Shown here: positions 25,835 to 35,006 of the stretch, in pieces | Layout: each line of letters begins with the position of its first letter | How positions within the stretch are numbered: the first letter of the stretch is position 1 | Assembly (NCBI GenBank): GCA_003599885.1 | Contig: QZKW01000066.1 | Coordinates: 62,001 to 126,000, forward strand | Direction of reading: 5' to 3' | DNA length: 64,000 nt | Origin: Desulfobacteraceae bacterium | Lineage (GTDB): Bacteria > Desulfobacterota > Desulfobacteria > Desulfobacterales > Desulfosalsimonadaceae | The notes under the pieces: generated by a model | What the model was told of the DNA's origin: nothing | Databases searched by the model: none | Seen by the model: the letters and a program-made list of their open reading frames with translations, nothing else | Position numbers and translations under genes: made by a program

Positions 25835-26214
25835 GTATTCGGCTATACCGCATACAGTGCATCGAAGTTTGCCCTTGTGGGTTTTTCCGAATGTCTGAGG
25901 AGCGAATTGAAACATTTCCATATCACAGTATCCGTATATTGTCCGCCCGAAGTTGACACACCGATGACAGACATTTTTGTAACGGCATCCCCGCCGAGAC
26001 AAGGGCTCTGGTGAAATTAACCGGATTGATGAGCGTCGAAAGAGCGACCCGAATTATCTTTGCTGGCATAGAGAAGTTACAATTTCTCATTGTGCCAGGA
26101 TTCCTGTCCAAATGGTCGTATTTCAATAAACGTTTGAACCCGTCGCTGACAAGATTCGTCATGGATGCGATTGTGAAACTGGCAATGCGACAAAAAAGAT
26201 CAGACAACGGCTGA
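25835..26214 (+). pseudogene. short-chain dehydrogenase C-terminal remnant, frameshifted
   Basis: The plus strand reads VFGYTAYSASKFALVGFSEC, with the SDR catalytic Y-x-x-x-K, then RSELKHFHITVSVYCPPEVD and TPMTDIFVTASPP. A frameshift near 25990-26000 then leads into ETRALVKLTGLMSVERATR and IIFAGIEKLQFLIVPGF to a stop at 26214. A stop precedes the fragment and no N-terminal Rossmann motif is visible. It most resembles the 3-ketosphinganine reductase-like branch of SDRs. Confidence 0.7.
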
Positions 26215-26330
26215 TTACCAAGGGCGTCATTCCAGAACCGCCTGCTATTCATAGCTTATTTTAAAAGCCTTGATCAGGCATTGACCAAAAATTCTGCCGG
26301 TTGACAATCTCCCTTATTGATGAAAACCCT

Positions 26331-28625
26331 TCAAATTAACCCTGCCAGAAAATCCGCGACATGCCCCCGGATCTGGCCCGCATCCTCCATTGTCAGGCAC
26401 GCCTCCAACACCTGCCGGGCATCCGACAGACGGATACCCCGGATAAACTGTTTGGCTGCCGGAATGGCAGACGGCGTCATGCTGATATCATCCGCCCCCA
26501 TGCCGATAAAAAGAAAAAGGCATTCCTTTATTCTACCGGCTTCCCCGCATATGCAAACGTGCTTGTCAAACTGGCGGCAGATCCTGATGATATCGCAGAT
26601 CACGGTGATCACCGCCGGGTGCAGGGCGTCAAAATTCGCGGCCACTTTTTTGTTGTTCCGGTCCACCGCAAGCAGATACTGCACCAGGTCGTTTGAGCCG
26701 ATATTGACAAAATCGGCATATCGCAACAGCCGGTCCAGTATGGTCACGGCCGCCGGGACTTCCACCATGACGCCCAGTTCAATATTCCTGTCATAGCCGA
26801 TATTTTTCCGGGCCAGATTCTGCTTTTCATCATTTACCAGATCGACGACCTTTCGGATTTCATCAATACTGGTGATCATGGGAAAAAGTATTTTGGCGTT
26901 CCCAAAAGCTGATGCCCTCAGAATAGCGCGGATCTGCGTCCTGAAAACATCTTCCAGATCGAGGCTCAGACGGATGGAGCGCCATCCCAGAAAAGGATTG
27001 TCTTCTTTGGGGTAATCCAGATAGGGAAGAAATTTGTCCCCCCCCACGTCGAACGTGCGAATGGTCACGGACCGGCCTTCGGACTTTTCCAACACGCGGC
27101 GATACAGCGAAACCTGTTCTTCCTCCGGAGGAAATGATTTTCTGAGCAGAAACGGGAATTCCGTCCGGTACAGCCCGATCAGATCCGCCCCGTATTTTTT
27201 GGCCTGCATGATATCCGACAGTAACCCGATATTGGCCCCCAGGCGCACAGAAAAGGCATCCGTGGTCACAGCCGGAAGATCCCGTATGCTTTCAAGCTGT
27301 TTCAGGGCCTGTTCATTTTCTTGCTTGCGTTTGCTGTATTCTTTGCGGATACCCGTGTCAGGGTTGACATACACATAACCCGATACCCCATCGATGATCA
27401 GGAAATCATTTTCCCGCACTTTTTCCAGCAGGCCGTCCACCCCGATGACGATGGGTATTTCAAGGGATCGCGCGATAATTGCGGTATGGGAGGTTTTGCC
27501 GCCTTTGGAAAGCACAATGCCTTTTAGATGGGGCTGCCGGATAGCCAGCAGATCCACCGGCGACAAATCGTTTGCAATAATGATGGTGTCCCTGGTCAGG
27601 GCTGTGTCAGGATCCCCGTTCCCCCCTTTCAGGTTGATGAGAACCCGGCGGCCAATATCCTTGACGTCACTGCTGCGTTCACTTAAATAAGGATCATTGA
27701 TGGCTTCAAACATGTCGACATAATTATTGATCACCTGTTTTAAAGCGGATTCGGCGCAGATGTTTTCTTTAATGCGGCTGACGATTTTTTTCCGCAGGGA
27801 TTTGTCCCCGACAAGCATGAGATGCGCGTTCACAATGGCCTTATCCTGCTTGGACAGGCCATGAACCTCACCAAAAATCGTTTTGATCTGGTCTGCGGCT
27901 TTTTCAAACGCCTGGTTCAGCCGTTCCACTTCTCCCTTGGGATCATCCGTGCCGCAAATCTGGACCTGATCAAATTCGATGCTGTCAAACATAAATCGGG
28001 CATAACCATCTCCCGCATAATCTGACACGCCTTCACCCTTCAGATGATTATCCTTCAGCTTGGAAGCTGCATGCGCTTTATCAGGCCGCCGGGAGCCGGA
28101 CGCCCGTCTGGGGCCAAATGCCCGCCGGTCTTTCAGGACCCGGGTATATGCCACTGTTGCGGCGATCTGACCGGCGATATTTTTAAAAATATCGATCTGG
28201 GATTCGGAAATGCCATCTTCTGCAAGTGTCTGTACGACCAGAGCGCCGAGAACCTTCTGATGATATATCAACGGCAGGCCCAAATAGGTTTTATACACCT
28301 CTTCACCGCTGCCTTCATAATATTTATACCGGGGATGGGCGGCGGGGTTGACGATAAACACCGGAGCGGTGGTTTCAATGACAAGTCCGGTGAGCCCTTC
28401 ATGAATATCCATTTCAATGGTTCCCACAGACGCTTTGCTCAACCCTTTCGTGGCCTTTAAAATCAGATCGTTTCCATAGGGCTCGTACATATACACCGAA
28501 CAGACATCGACCTTGAAACGATCGGCAACCAGCCGGACAATGGCGTCCAGGGACTGGTCCGGATTTTCCGAAGTGCTGACCGCATGAAGCACTTCTTCGA
28601 AAATATTTTTCGTATCCATCTTCAC
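26331..28625 (-). CDS. ptsP: phosphoenolpyruvate-protein phosphotransferase with GAF domain (enzyme I-Ntr)
   Basis: This 764-aa protein starts with a GAF domain (~10-165: VDVCSVYMYEPYG, GLTGLVIETTAPVF), then enzyme I domains. The phosphohistidine domain has GGKTSHTAIIARS with the active-site His. The C-terminal PEP-binding barrel has GLYRTEFPF, GSNDLVQYLLAVDRN and the active-site Cys in VCICGEAG. It moves phosphate from PEP to NPr/HPr in a regulatory PTS. No HPr gene lies nearby. Confidence 0.94.
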   Translation of the reverse strand: MKMDTKNIFEEVLHAVSTSENPDQSLDAIVRLVADRFKVDVCSVYMYEPYGNDLILKATKGLSKASVGTIEMDIHEGLTGLVIETTAPVFIVNPAAHPRYKYYEGSGEEVYKTYLGLPLIYHQKVLGALVVQTLAEDGISESQIDIFKNIAGQIAATVAYTRVLKDRRAFGPRRASGSRRPDKAHAASKLKDNHLKGEGVSDYAGDGYARFMFDSIEFDQVQICGTDDPKGEVERLNQAFEKAADQIKTIFGEVHGLSKQDKAIVNAHLMLVGDKSLRKKIVSRIKENICAESALKQVINNYVDMFEAINDPYLSERSSDVKDIGRRVLINLKGGNGDPDTALTRDTIIIANDLSPVDLLAIRQPHLKGIVLSKGGKTSHTAIIARSLEIPIVIGVDGLLEKVRENDFLIIDGVSGYVYVNPDTGIRKEYSKRKQENEQALKQLESIRDLPAVTTDAFSVRLGANIGLLSDIMQAKKYGADLIGLYRTEFPFLLRKSFPPEEEQVSLYRRVLEKSEGRSVTIRTFDVGGDKFLPYLDYPKEDNPFLGWRSIRLSLDLEDVFRTQIRAILRASAFGNAKILFPMITSIDEIRKVVDLVNDEKQNLARKNIGYDRNIELGVMVEVPAAVTILDRLLRYADFVNIGSNDLVQYLLAVDRNNKKVAANFDALHPAVITVICDIIRICRQFDKHVCICGEAGRIKECLFLFIGMGADDISMTPSAIPAAKQFIRGIRLSDARQVLEACLTMEDAGQIRGHVADFLAGLI

Positions 28626-28776
28626 AACCGACTGGGTTTTAAATATTTTTAAATTTATTGTACCGGAATGGCAAAACTGTTAATTAAAAAAACTCCACCC
28701 GCAGGTATGATCAAAATAATCTGATTGACGCTATCATTAAAGACACATGTCACTTATTAACAGGAGGGGAATCTTT

Positions 28777-29307
28777 ATGGACTATAATGACTTAAAACTA
28801 AAAATCAAGGGATTAGCGGTTCAGTCCCTTGACGGCAAGGATGTTCCGGTGGAATCGCTGTGGGCAGACCGCCGGGTGGTGCTGGCGTTTTTTCGTCATT
28901 TCGGATGAATGTTTGCGCGTCAGCAGGCGGCTGACCTCATGGACATCAAGAAAAAACTGGACGCGGCAGCCGTGGGGCTTGTGGCCATCGGCAGCGGATC
29001 CCCCCGAAGCGCCCGGAAATTTGTCGATGACTTTCATTTTACCGGCGACATGTACGTGAACCGGGACCTCAAGGTCTACAAGGCGTTTGACCTGGAGCGC
29101 GGCATCACGAAAACCCTTGGCCTGTCTTCGCTGATTAAGGGGGTCGGGACCATGAAAAAAGGTTTCCGCCAGGGCCAGAGCGCAGGCGATCTCTGGCAGC
29201 AAGGCGGATTGTTTGTGCTGGGGCCCGGCGATCAGCTCCTTTTCGCCCATCGCGACAAGTTCGCCGGCGATCATGCGGACCTTCAGCAGATGCTTTCCAA
29301 AATATAG
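28777..29307 (+). CDS. peroxiredoxin-like selenoprotein (AhpC/TSA_2 family; UGA at 28906-28908)
   Basis: The frame from ATG 28777 reads MDYNDLKLKIKGL..., with FFRHFG at residues ~38-43, then TGA as codon 44, then MFARQQAADL. In the PRXL2-type thioredoxin-fold family (PF13911) this spot is RHFGCxFCR, so TGA replaces the redox Cys and is best read as selenocysteine. The second Cys is Ala here, leaving a lone Sec. The frame stays open for 133 more codons and remains family-like (AIGSGSPRSARKFVDD, LGLSSLIKGVGT). aggagggg precedes the start. If recoded, the protein is 176 aa. Confidence 0.88.
28919..28935 (+). promoter_or_regulatory. SECIS-like hairpin of the peroxiredoxin-like gene
   Basis: Ten bases after the TGA a perfect 6-bp stem gtcagc/gctgac encloses the loop AGGCG. 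Size and distance fit a bacterial SECIS; the loop lacks the GGU of the selD element, so it is less certain. Confidence 0.6.
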
Positions 29308-29340
29308 GTTTGGACTTAATCACCGAATTTCATCCGGTCA

Positions 29341-30384
29341 TCATAAAGGCAGAGGAATGTCATCCAGCCCTAAGCCTGAGCAATCCATGCACTGGTCCAT
29401 GGGCTCGCCGTTGATTTCAACGTTGAATTTCCCGGTTTCATCCCCGGCAATAACGGTGGCGACATTGCCGTTTGCGCCCGCGAAATCAACCGCGCCGGAA
29501 ACAATATCCCCATCGCTGCTTGAGACCAGGGGCTGGGACGTCGACATATCCACATATCCTTTGCCGCCCAGTGAAAGCCGGCCGGAAGTCATTTCTAATA
29601 CCGTATTATCACCGGATTCATAAGACGTGGCCCGCAGATTGGTCAGGGACATCACCCGTTTCCGGGTTTCAAAATTAATGACAAGCTGGTCCATTGCAAC
29701 CTGATCAGGGCTTGTTTGTGTCGGAATGCCCGGCTCAATGCCCGGCGCCCCCAGCGTATAGATGAAATCATCCAGGGTCAGAGACACTTTTTCCGTTCCT
29801 GAGGCAATGGTCAGTTTGCCGTCCGTCTCTGCCGTGTACCTGGAAATAATCGGGCCGCCCGCGCTGGGCGTACCGACCTGCCGGGCGATGAGTTTGCCGT
29901 TAATTTTTGTCTGAACCGGCGGGCTCAACGTATCATCCGATGCGCAGAAATCTTCAAAAACCAGGGTAAAAGTGGTGACCCCGTTCAAATGAGAACTGCC
30001 GATGGTCAAGCTGCCGCCGCAATCTCCCTGAATTTCCATGGGCGCAAGGTCGATGGAGATCAGGTAATCGACGGTCTGGTTTCTGGCGGCAGTCAGGGTG
30101 GCGAACAGACGGGCCAGCGCACCGGATGGGTCACGCAATGGCTGCCATCCCATAACGCCGGCCACGATTTCCGTGGCTTCCACCACCTGACAGCCGGGAA
30201 CGGATTCTTCAATAAATTTCATTTCATCGGTTACGGAGGCCTCATCAATCACGGCCGCCTGGGTAACGCTTCCGCTGTTGTCGCTATTGTCACTGCCGCC
30301 GCCACCTCCGCAACCTGCAAAAAACAAAGGGATAAGCAGAAGGACAAAAATCAGACGCATTATAAAAAGAGTTGATCGGGTCAA
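29341..30384 (-). CDS. hypothetical lipoprotein
   Basis: The signal peptide MRLIFVLLLIPLFFAGC with a Gly-rich tail (CGGGGG) indicates a lipoprotein. The mature part is beta-rich, with no named domain. I place the start at TTG 30384 (MTRSTLFIMRL), because ggagg lies 8 bases before it; ATG 30360 is the alternative. It follows the DUF4019 gene by 14 bases and is probably cotranscribed with it. Confidence 0.65.
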   Translation of the reverse strand: MTRSTLFIMRLIFVLLLIPLFFAGCGGGGGSDNSDNSGSVTQAAVIDEASVTDEMKFIEESVPGCQVVEATEIVAGVMGWQPLRDPSGALARLFATLTAARNQTVDYLISIDLAPMEIQGDCGGSLTIGSSHLNGVTTFTLVFEDFCASDDTLSPPVQTKINGKLIARQVGTPSAGGPIISRYTAETDGKLTIASGTEKVSLTLDDFIYTLGAPGIEPGIPTQTSPDQVAMDQLVINFETRKRVMSLTNLRATSYESGDNTVLEMTSGRLSLGGKGYVDMSTSQPLVSSSDGDIVSGAVDFAGANGNVATVIAGDETGKFNVEINGEPMDQCMDCSGLGLDDIPLPL

Positions 30385-30398
30385 TGGTTTATCCTCCA

Positions 30399-30821
30399 TT
30401 ATTTGATGTAGTACCCTGACACTCGCCACACACCATCCTGACCCATCATGGGGGTGACCGTTTCCACCGCCGCTTTTTTGGCTTCAAACGAGGTCTCAAA
30501 CTGGATGACAACATATTCACCGTCGGGAGCGCCGGGCAAAGATGACATAGAGTCCTTTGTTTTCACTTTTCTTGAAACAAGTTTACCCAAAGGCTTGCGC
30601 ACTGCCTGTATGGATTGTTCCCATTGCTGAGGCAGAACTGCATTTTTAAATAATTCAGCAGCTTCTTTCCAGCTTTCGACATATTTTTCATTATCAACCA
30701 GTTCAAGCCATTTTTCGGCTGCGGAAAGAGCAGCCGCTTCCTTTGCTGAATCTGAGGCAAAAGCAGGAATACCCGAGAAAATCCATCCGATTAAAACCAG
30801 ACATACATACCTTCGAATCAT
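30399..30821 (-). CDS. DUF4019 domain protein, exported
   Basis: This 140-aa protein has a cleavable signal peptide (residues 1-22, FSGIPAFA|S) and then EKWLELVDNEKYVESWKEAA, the DUF4019 start. The region QWEQSIQAVRKPLGKLVSR also fits. The ending GVWRVSGYYIK is typical. It is presumably periplasmic; the function is unknown. Confidence 0.8.
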   Translation of the reverse strand: MIRRYVCLVLIGWIFSGIPAFASDSAKEAAALSAAEKWLELVDNEKYVESWKEAAELFKNAVLPQQWEQSIQAVRKPLGKLVSRKVKTKDSMSSLPGAPDGEYVVIQFETSFEAKKAAVETVTPMMGQDGVWRVSGYYIK

Positions 30822-31127
30822 CTGTATTGACTCCTTTCTTTGAATCCAAAGTTACATGCAAAGGGCAAAACGCCCCCGTTCTTTTTTATAACCATCTAAA
30901 AAAAAAATAAAATAATTCGACAGACGGCACCCAAACAGTCAAACAGCATACTGTTACCCTTTATCATTTTCACAATTCAAAAACCATTCATTTTTAAACA
31001 TATCTGCTGCTTGATCTTTCAGTATTGACATACCCGGTAAGCGGTAATAACTTTGCCGGTATTGTTTTTCCCTGAGGACATTCCAGGGTCTGACCCAGTG
31101 TGTTCAATTCTGTTTGGAGCTATTCCA
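30822..31127. other. intergenic region
   Basis: AT-rich stretch between divergent genes. It probably holds both promoters. I see no gene or repeat in it. Confidence 0.4.
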
Positions 31128-33260
31128 TTGAAAAACCGGTTTTCGATGCTCATTTTGAGCATTATCTGTTTGGCGCCGATGTTCTGGCGTTTGTTTCACC
31201 AGGGTTTTTCCGAATCCATCGGCCTGCTGTCTGACGGCATGACGGGTCTGATGGTGTTTTTGACCGCCCTGCTCTTTCCCCACCTGCTGCGGGTGGTCCT
31301 GCTGTTGCTCTGGGCCATGTTTCAGACCGGGGCCTGGGAGTTGTTCGGGGCCATGCAGCGGTTCCCTTCCTGGGAAGACTTTCACTATCTGGCCGACCCT
31401 TCTTTTGTGGAAAAAAGCGCATCCGGATTACACCTGACATTCCCCTATCTTGCCGGGGGGTTATTCGTGTCCCTGGCCCTTGCAAGTTTTTTCCCGGTTA
31501 AAAGACTCTCCAAAAGTGTTTTTATGAAAGGCATTGTGCTGTCAATCTGCCTGTTGGCGATTCAGGGATATCTGAGCCGCCGGTATGACAACCAGAGTCT
31601 GGCGGCCCGTTATAATCCCCTGCACTGGTTTGTCCGGGATGCGGCCTCTCTGGCGTTTCAACCCGCACCGGTTATTCTGACGGAAGCCGATCTGCCGCCC
31701 GGTCTCAGACATGCGGATCTCAACGGAACATCGCTTCTTGCCGGAAAAGGCACTGCAAAAAATGTCCTGATCGTTGCCTTGGAAGGCATACCCGGCCTGT
31801 ATTATCCGGAAATCCACAAAGCCATGGGCGTTCCGGCATCCGAAGGGGTGGAGATGACACACATGGCCGAAAGCACGCCGGATGCCATGCTGATTCCGGA
31901 TTTTGTCGCCCACAGCCACCAGACCATCCGGGGGGAATATGCCATTCTCTGCGGCGACTTCAGCAAATTGTCCAATGAAACACCCAAGGCCTTTGAACTG
32001 CTGCAGAATCCGGAACGCGCCGCGGATTGCCTTCCGGCCCAAATGGCCAAAAACGGTTGGTCCACCCATTATCTCCAGGCCGCAAACCTCATGTTTATGG
32101 GAAAAGACCGCGTCATGCCCGCCATCGGGTTTCAGCATGTTCACGGCATCGAATGGTTCACCGAACCCAACCCTTATGAATTCCCCTGGGGGGTCATTGA
32201 CCCCGTGTTTTTCCGGGGCGCGAGAAAATACATCAACGAATTGCAGGCAGACGGAAAGCCATGGATGCTGACCCTGCTGACTGTGGGCACCCACCAGCCC
32301 TACGCAGCCCCGGATGAGATTGCCAAAAAATACGCTTCCAGAAAACTGGCGACCGTGGCGATACTCGATGACGCGGTGGGCGAATTCGTGGAAGGTCTGC
32401 GCCGCGACGGCGTGCTCAAAGACACCCTGGTTATTTTCACCTGCGACGAATCCCACGGGTCGGATATGGCCGACTGGATGAGCTGCTGGGGGCTGGGCGT
32501 TATTCTGGCCCCGGAACAGACCCGGCTGCCACGCATCAAACAAGGGACTTTCGGACTGGTGGATATTTCTGCCTCGGTTCTCGATTATCTGGGGCTCAAG
32601 ATTCCGGAAAGTCTGATCGGCAGAAGCTTTTTCCGCGATTACACAGAACCCAGGGAAATGATGGCATACACCAGCGCGAAACTCCGCTGGCATACTGCCA
32701 AGGACCAGCGTTATGAATGCACGAAAGACGGGTCCTGCCGGGAAGGACATGCCGGAAGCATCCTGGGATATGCGCCCGAAAATCTGGAACCGGCCCCTGA
32801 GGGTGACGGCGACAGGTTCTGGGCCATGGCCGCGGCCATGGATCACAAACTGACTTCCCAAAAGGATGTGCAGGTCATGAAGTTCGCGGGCGGGGAAATC
32901 CGCAAATTGCCGGAGAAACTGCTGCCCGAAAGCGAATGGTCCGAAAATCTGGCCGGGGCCCAGTACCTGAATTTCCCGGCAGGCTCCAAAGTCCATGTGT
33001 CCATCCGGGTCAAGGCGGTTCAGGCCCCGAAAGAAGGCATTCAGTTAAAACTCTTTATACGGCAGTATGAAATCCTGACCGGCAATATTCCTTTCCCCGA
33101 ATTTCCGGTGCTTCATACCGGGGAAGAAGGCGGGATTGAATTTGATTTTGAGAACCCGAAGGACAAAAAATCCTTTTCATTCCACTTGGTGGGGGAAGGT
33201 AAAGACGCCAGTGTTCAGATGCTGGAATTCAATGTCACCATTGACCGTCGCGGAAAATAA
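31128..33260 (+). CDS. LTA synthase-type sulfatase-fold membrane protein
   Basis: This 710-aa protein has about five N-terminal helices (residues 5-160) and a large outer alkaline-phosphatase-fold domain: NVLIVALEGIPGLYY, SHQTIRGEYAILCGD with the Thr nucleophile candidate, LLTVGTHQPY and FTCDESHGSDMADW (metal His/Asp). This matches LtaS/OpgB-like phosphoglycerol transferases. In a Gram-negative it would more likely add phosphoglycerol or phosphoethanolamine to glucans or lipids. I chose TTG 31128 because ggag lies 8 bases upstream. A C-terminal beta domain (~570-710) is unassigned. Confidence 0.8.
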   Translation: MKNRFSMLILSIICLAPMFWRLFHQGFSESIGLLSDGMTGLMVFLTALLFPHLLRVVLLLLWAMFQTGAWELFGAMQRFPSWEDFHYLADPSFVEKSASGLHLTFPYLAGGLFVSLALASFFPVKRLSKSVFMKGIVLSICLLAIQGYLSRRYDNQSLAARYNPLHWFVRDAASLAFQPAPVILTEADLPPGLRHADLNGTSLLAGKGTAKNVLIVALEGIPGLYYPEIHKAMGVPASEGVEMTHMAESTPDAMLIPDFVAHSHQTIRGEYAILCGDFSKLSNETPKAFELLQNPERAADCLPAQMAKNGWSTHYLQAANLMFMGKDRVMPAIGFQHVHGIEWFTEPNPYEFPWGVIDPVFFRGARKYINELQADGKPWMLTLLTVGTHQPYAAPDEIAKKYASRKLATVAILDDAVGEFVEGLRRDGVLKDTLVIFTCDESHGSDMADWMSCWGLGVILAPEQTRLPRIKQGTFGLVDISASVLDYLGLKIPESLIGRSFFRDYTEPREMMAYTSAKLRWHTAKDQRYECTKDGSCREGHAGSILGYAPENLEPAPEGDGDRFWAMAAAMDHKLTSQKDVQVMKFAGGEIRKLPEKLLPESEWSENLAGAQYLNFPAGSKVHVSIRVKAVQAPKEGIQLKLFIRQYEILTGNIPFPEFPVLHTGEEGGIEFDFENPKDKKSFSFHLVGEGKDASVQMLEFNVTIDRRGK

Positions 33261-33561
33261 TTTAGCCGCCTGATTTCATTTTTTAAAAAATCCCCTCTTG
33301 ACAAGCCGTCCACTTTTATTATTTTTTTATCAGAAAAGATCATTCAGAAATTCAAAAAAACGTTTTTTTGCCTTTTATTGATTTGGTGCCGGGCCGGACT
33401 GAAATGATGGGAGGTGAATCAATGGCCTCGAAATACCGAAATTTCCTGTTTTCACCTCCCTTCAAGACCGTTTGGTTTTATTAACCCCTGGGTTCCGGGT
33501 TCTTTATGATTCCGGAGCCCAAAAGAGTGATATGCCGTTTACCAACGGAAAGGAGGAAATT
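33261..33561. other. leader region of hsp20
   Basis: Holds the inverted repeat gggaggtgaa (33409-33418) / ttcacctccc (33451-33460). Between the arms is a possible small ORF from ATG 33404 to TAA 33484, MMGGESMASKYRNFLF then SPPFKT..., 26 aa. A leader fold affecting hsp20 translation is possible but unproven. Confidence 0.4.
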
Positions 33562-34125
33562 ATGGACATTAAAAAAATTGTGCCATTTGACTGGTTCAAA
33601 AAAGAAGAACGGGCCGGTGAAAAAGGGCTCCCGATTCTGCATCGCAGGGGCCGGGATACCGGGTTTTCCGGCTATCATCCGGTGAGCCAGCTTCATCAGG
33701 AAATTGACCGCATGTTTGACAATATGTACCGCAGTTTCGGCTGGCCGTCTTTCAGTTTTGAAGAACCGTTTCTGCCCCGAATGACCGCGGCACTTGAACC
33801 GACCCTGGATGTCAGCGCCACTGAAAATGAATATGACATCACCGTGGAAGTGCCGGGGGTGGAGGAAAAGGACATTCAGCTGGAGCTGGTGCACGATACC
33901 TTAAATATCAAAGGAGAAAAAAAACAGGAAAGGGAGGAAAAAGACAAGGACTATTACCGGGTGGAGCGGTCTTACGGATCTTTTCACCGGATGCTGTCGC
34001 TTCCCGAAGATGCGGATCAGGACAACATCAACGCGACCTTTAAAAACGGGATCATGAAAATCACCATCCCGAGAAAAGCGCTGCCCAAGACGGAAACAAA
34101 GAAAATTGAAATTAAAGCGGCTTAA
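33562..34125 (+). CDS. Hsp20/alpha-crystallin family chaperone
   Basis: This small heat-shock protein holds unfolded proteins. The alpha-crystallin domain lies at ~80-180: PTLDVSATENEYDITVEVPG, VEEKDIQLELVHDTL, YGSFHRMLSLPED and FKNGIMKITIPRKA. ATG 33562 (MDIKKIVPFDWF) follows aaaggaggaaatt closely; an earlier in-frame GTG (33472) is unsupported. The length of 187 aa is normal. Confidence 0.92.
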   Translation: MDIKKIVPFDWFKKEERAGEKGLPILHRRGRDTGFSGYHPVSQLHQEIDRMFDNMYRSFGWPSFSFEEPFLPRMTAALEPTLDVSATENEYDITVEVPGVEEKDIQLELVHDTLNIKGEKKQEREEKDKDYYRVERSYGSFHRMLSLPEDADQDNINATFKNGIMKITIPRKALPKTETKKIEIKAA

Positions 34126-34183
34126 CCAAACCTGTTGTTTGGCGATATCTATTGCCATAAGGTCGGGTGAAAATCTGGAAACC

Positions 34184-34933
34184 TCACGGATTTCTAATTT
34201 TCACCCGGCCCCCTTCAGACCAGTCATTATGCTCTCCGTCAATGATCACCAACCTTGATACGGGAACGCCTGCGGCAAGCGCCTTTGCGTGCCGGACAGG
34301 GATGACCTCATCATCTTCAGCCCCAAAAATATCAATCGGGCCTTTAAACCCTGAAAGCGCCGCTACATTATCCCAATTATTCTTCAAAATCAAACGGACA
34401 AAAATGGCGGGAAAGTGTTCTTCAGCCACTGAGGAAAGCCGGTCGAATGGGACCACCAGCACAATTTTGTCAGGCTTATTGGGAAGGCCGGAAAGAGATG
34501 AGGCAGGACCTGACCCAATGGATTCCCCGGCCACACACACAGGAATGTCTGGGTAAGATTCTCTGAGAAACAGAAAAGCTTCCCGGGCCGCATGATTAAA
34601 AGAGTCTTTCGAGGGTTCCCCTTCGCGGCTCCCGTATCCCGGATATTCCATAATAAAGACGGAATCCTTGTCTGAAAAACACGGCACGGCATACAACCGG
34701 TCAGCTGCCTGACCCGCATTTCCGTGCAGCAGGAGCCATACATTTTCAGGGGCTTCCACCTCCCGCGCGAAACCAATGATCTCACCGTTCCTTATCCACG
34801 GCGTCAGACTATTATGGTGAGGCAAATGAGTTGGGAAAAACAGCATTTTTCTCTCTATCCAGGAGCATCCGGCCGTCCCGAAAAGGATGACGGATAATAA
34901 AAAGGTTATGGTGGTTATTGATTTCATTGTCAT
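34184..34933 (-). CDS. alpha/beta hydrolase lipoprotein
   Basis: This 249-aa precursor has an N-terminal signal ending in FGTAGC, so it may be lipid-anchored. LLLHGNAGQAADR, MEYPGYGSREGEPS, nucleophile elbow AGESIGSGPA, GAEDDEVIPVRHA and DGEHNDWS fit the YfhR/Bem46 hydrolase branch. It is similar in type to the hydrolase at 23779. The start ATG pair 34933/34927 has only a weak ribosome-binding site. Confidence 0.85.
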   Translation of the reverse strand: MTMKSITTITFLLSVILFGTAGCSWIERKMLFFPTHLPHHNSLTPWIRNGEIIGFAREVEAPENVWLLLHGNAGQAADRLYAVPCFSDKDSVFIMEYPGYGSREGEPSKDSFNHAAREAFLFLRESYPDIPVCVAGESIGSGPASSLSGLPNKPDKIVLVVPFDRLSSVAEEHFPAIFVRLILKNNWDNVAALSGFKGPIDIFGAEDDEVIPVRHAKALAAGVPVSRLVIIDGEHNDWSEGGRVKIRNP

Positions 34934-35006
34934 ATCAGCCGATGGACAGCCCCTTTCAGAACCATGTCATGTCAGGTCCGGTGGATGGATGGGTCCGGCG
35001 CCCATT

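Noticed and set aside
28909-29307. A separate gene starting at ATG 28909
   Set aside because: No ribosome-binding site before it and it begins directly after the UGA inside a conserved motif; the frame from 28777 is continuous.
31542-32996. 484-aa open frame on the minus strand opposite the LTA-synthase-type gene
   Set aside because: Shadow of the plus-strand gene: no family features, and the plus strand has clear motifs and a ribosome-binding site.
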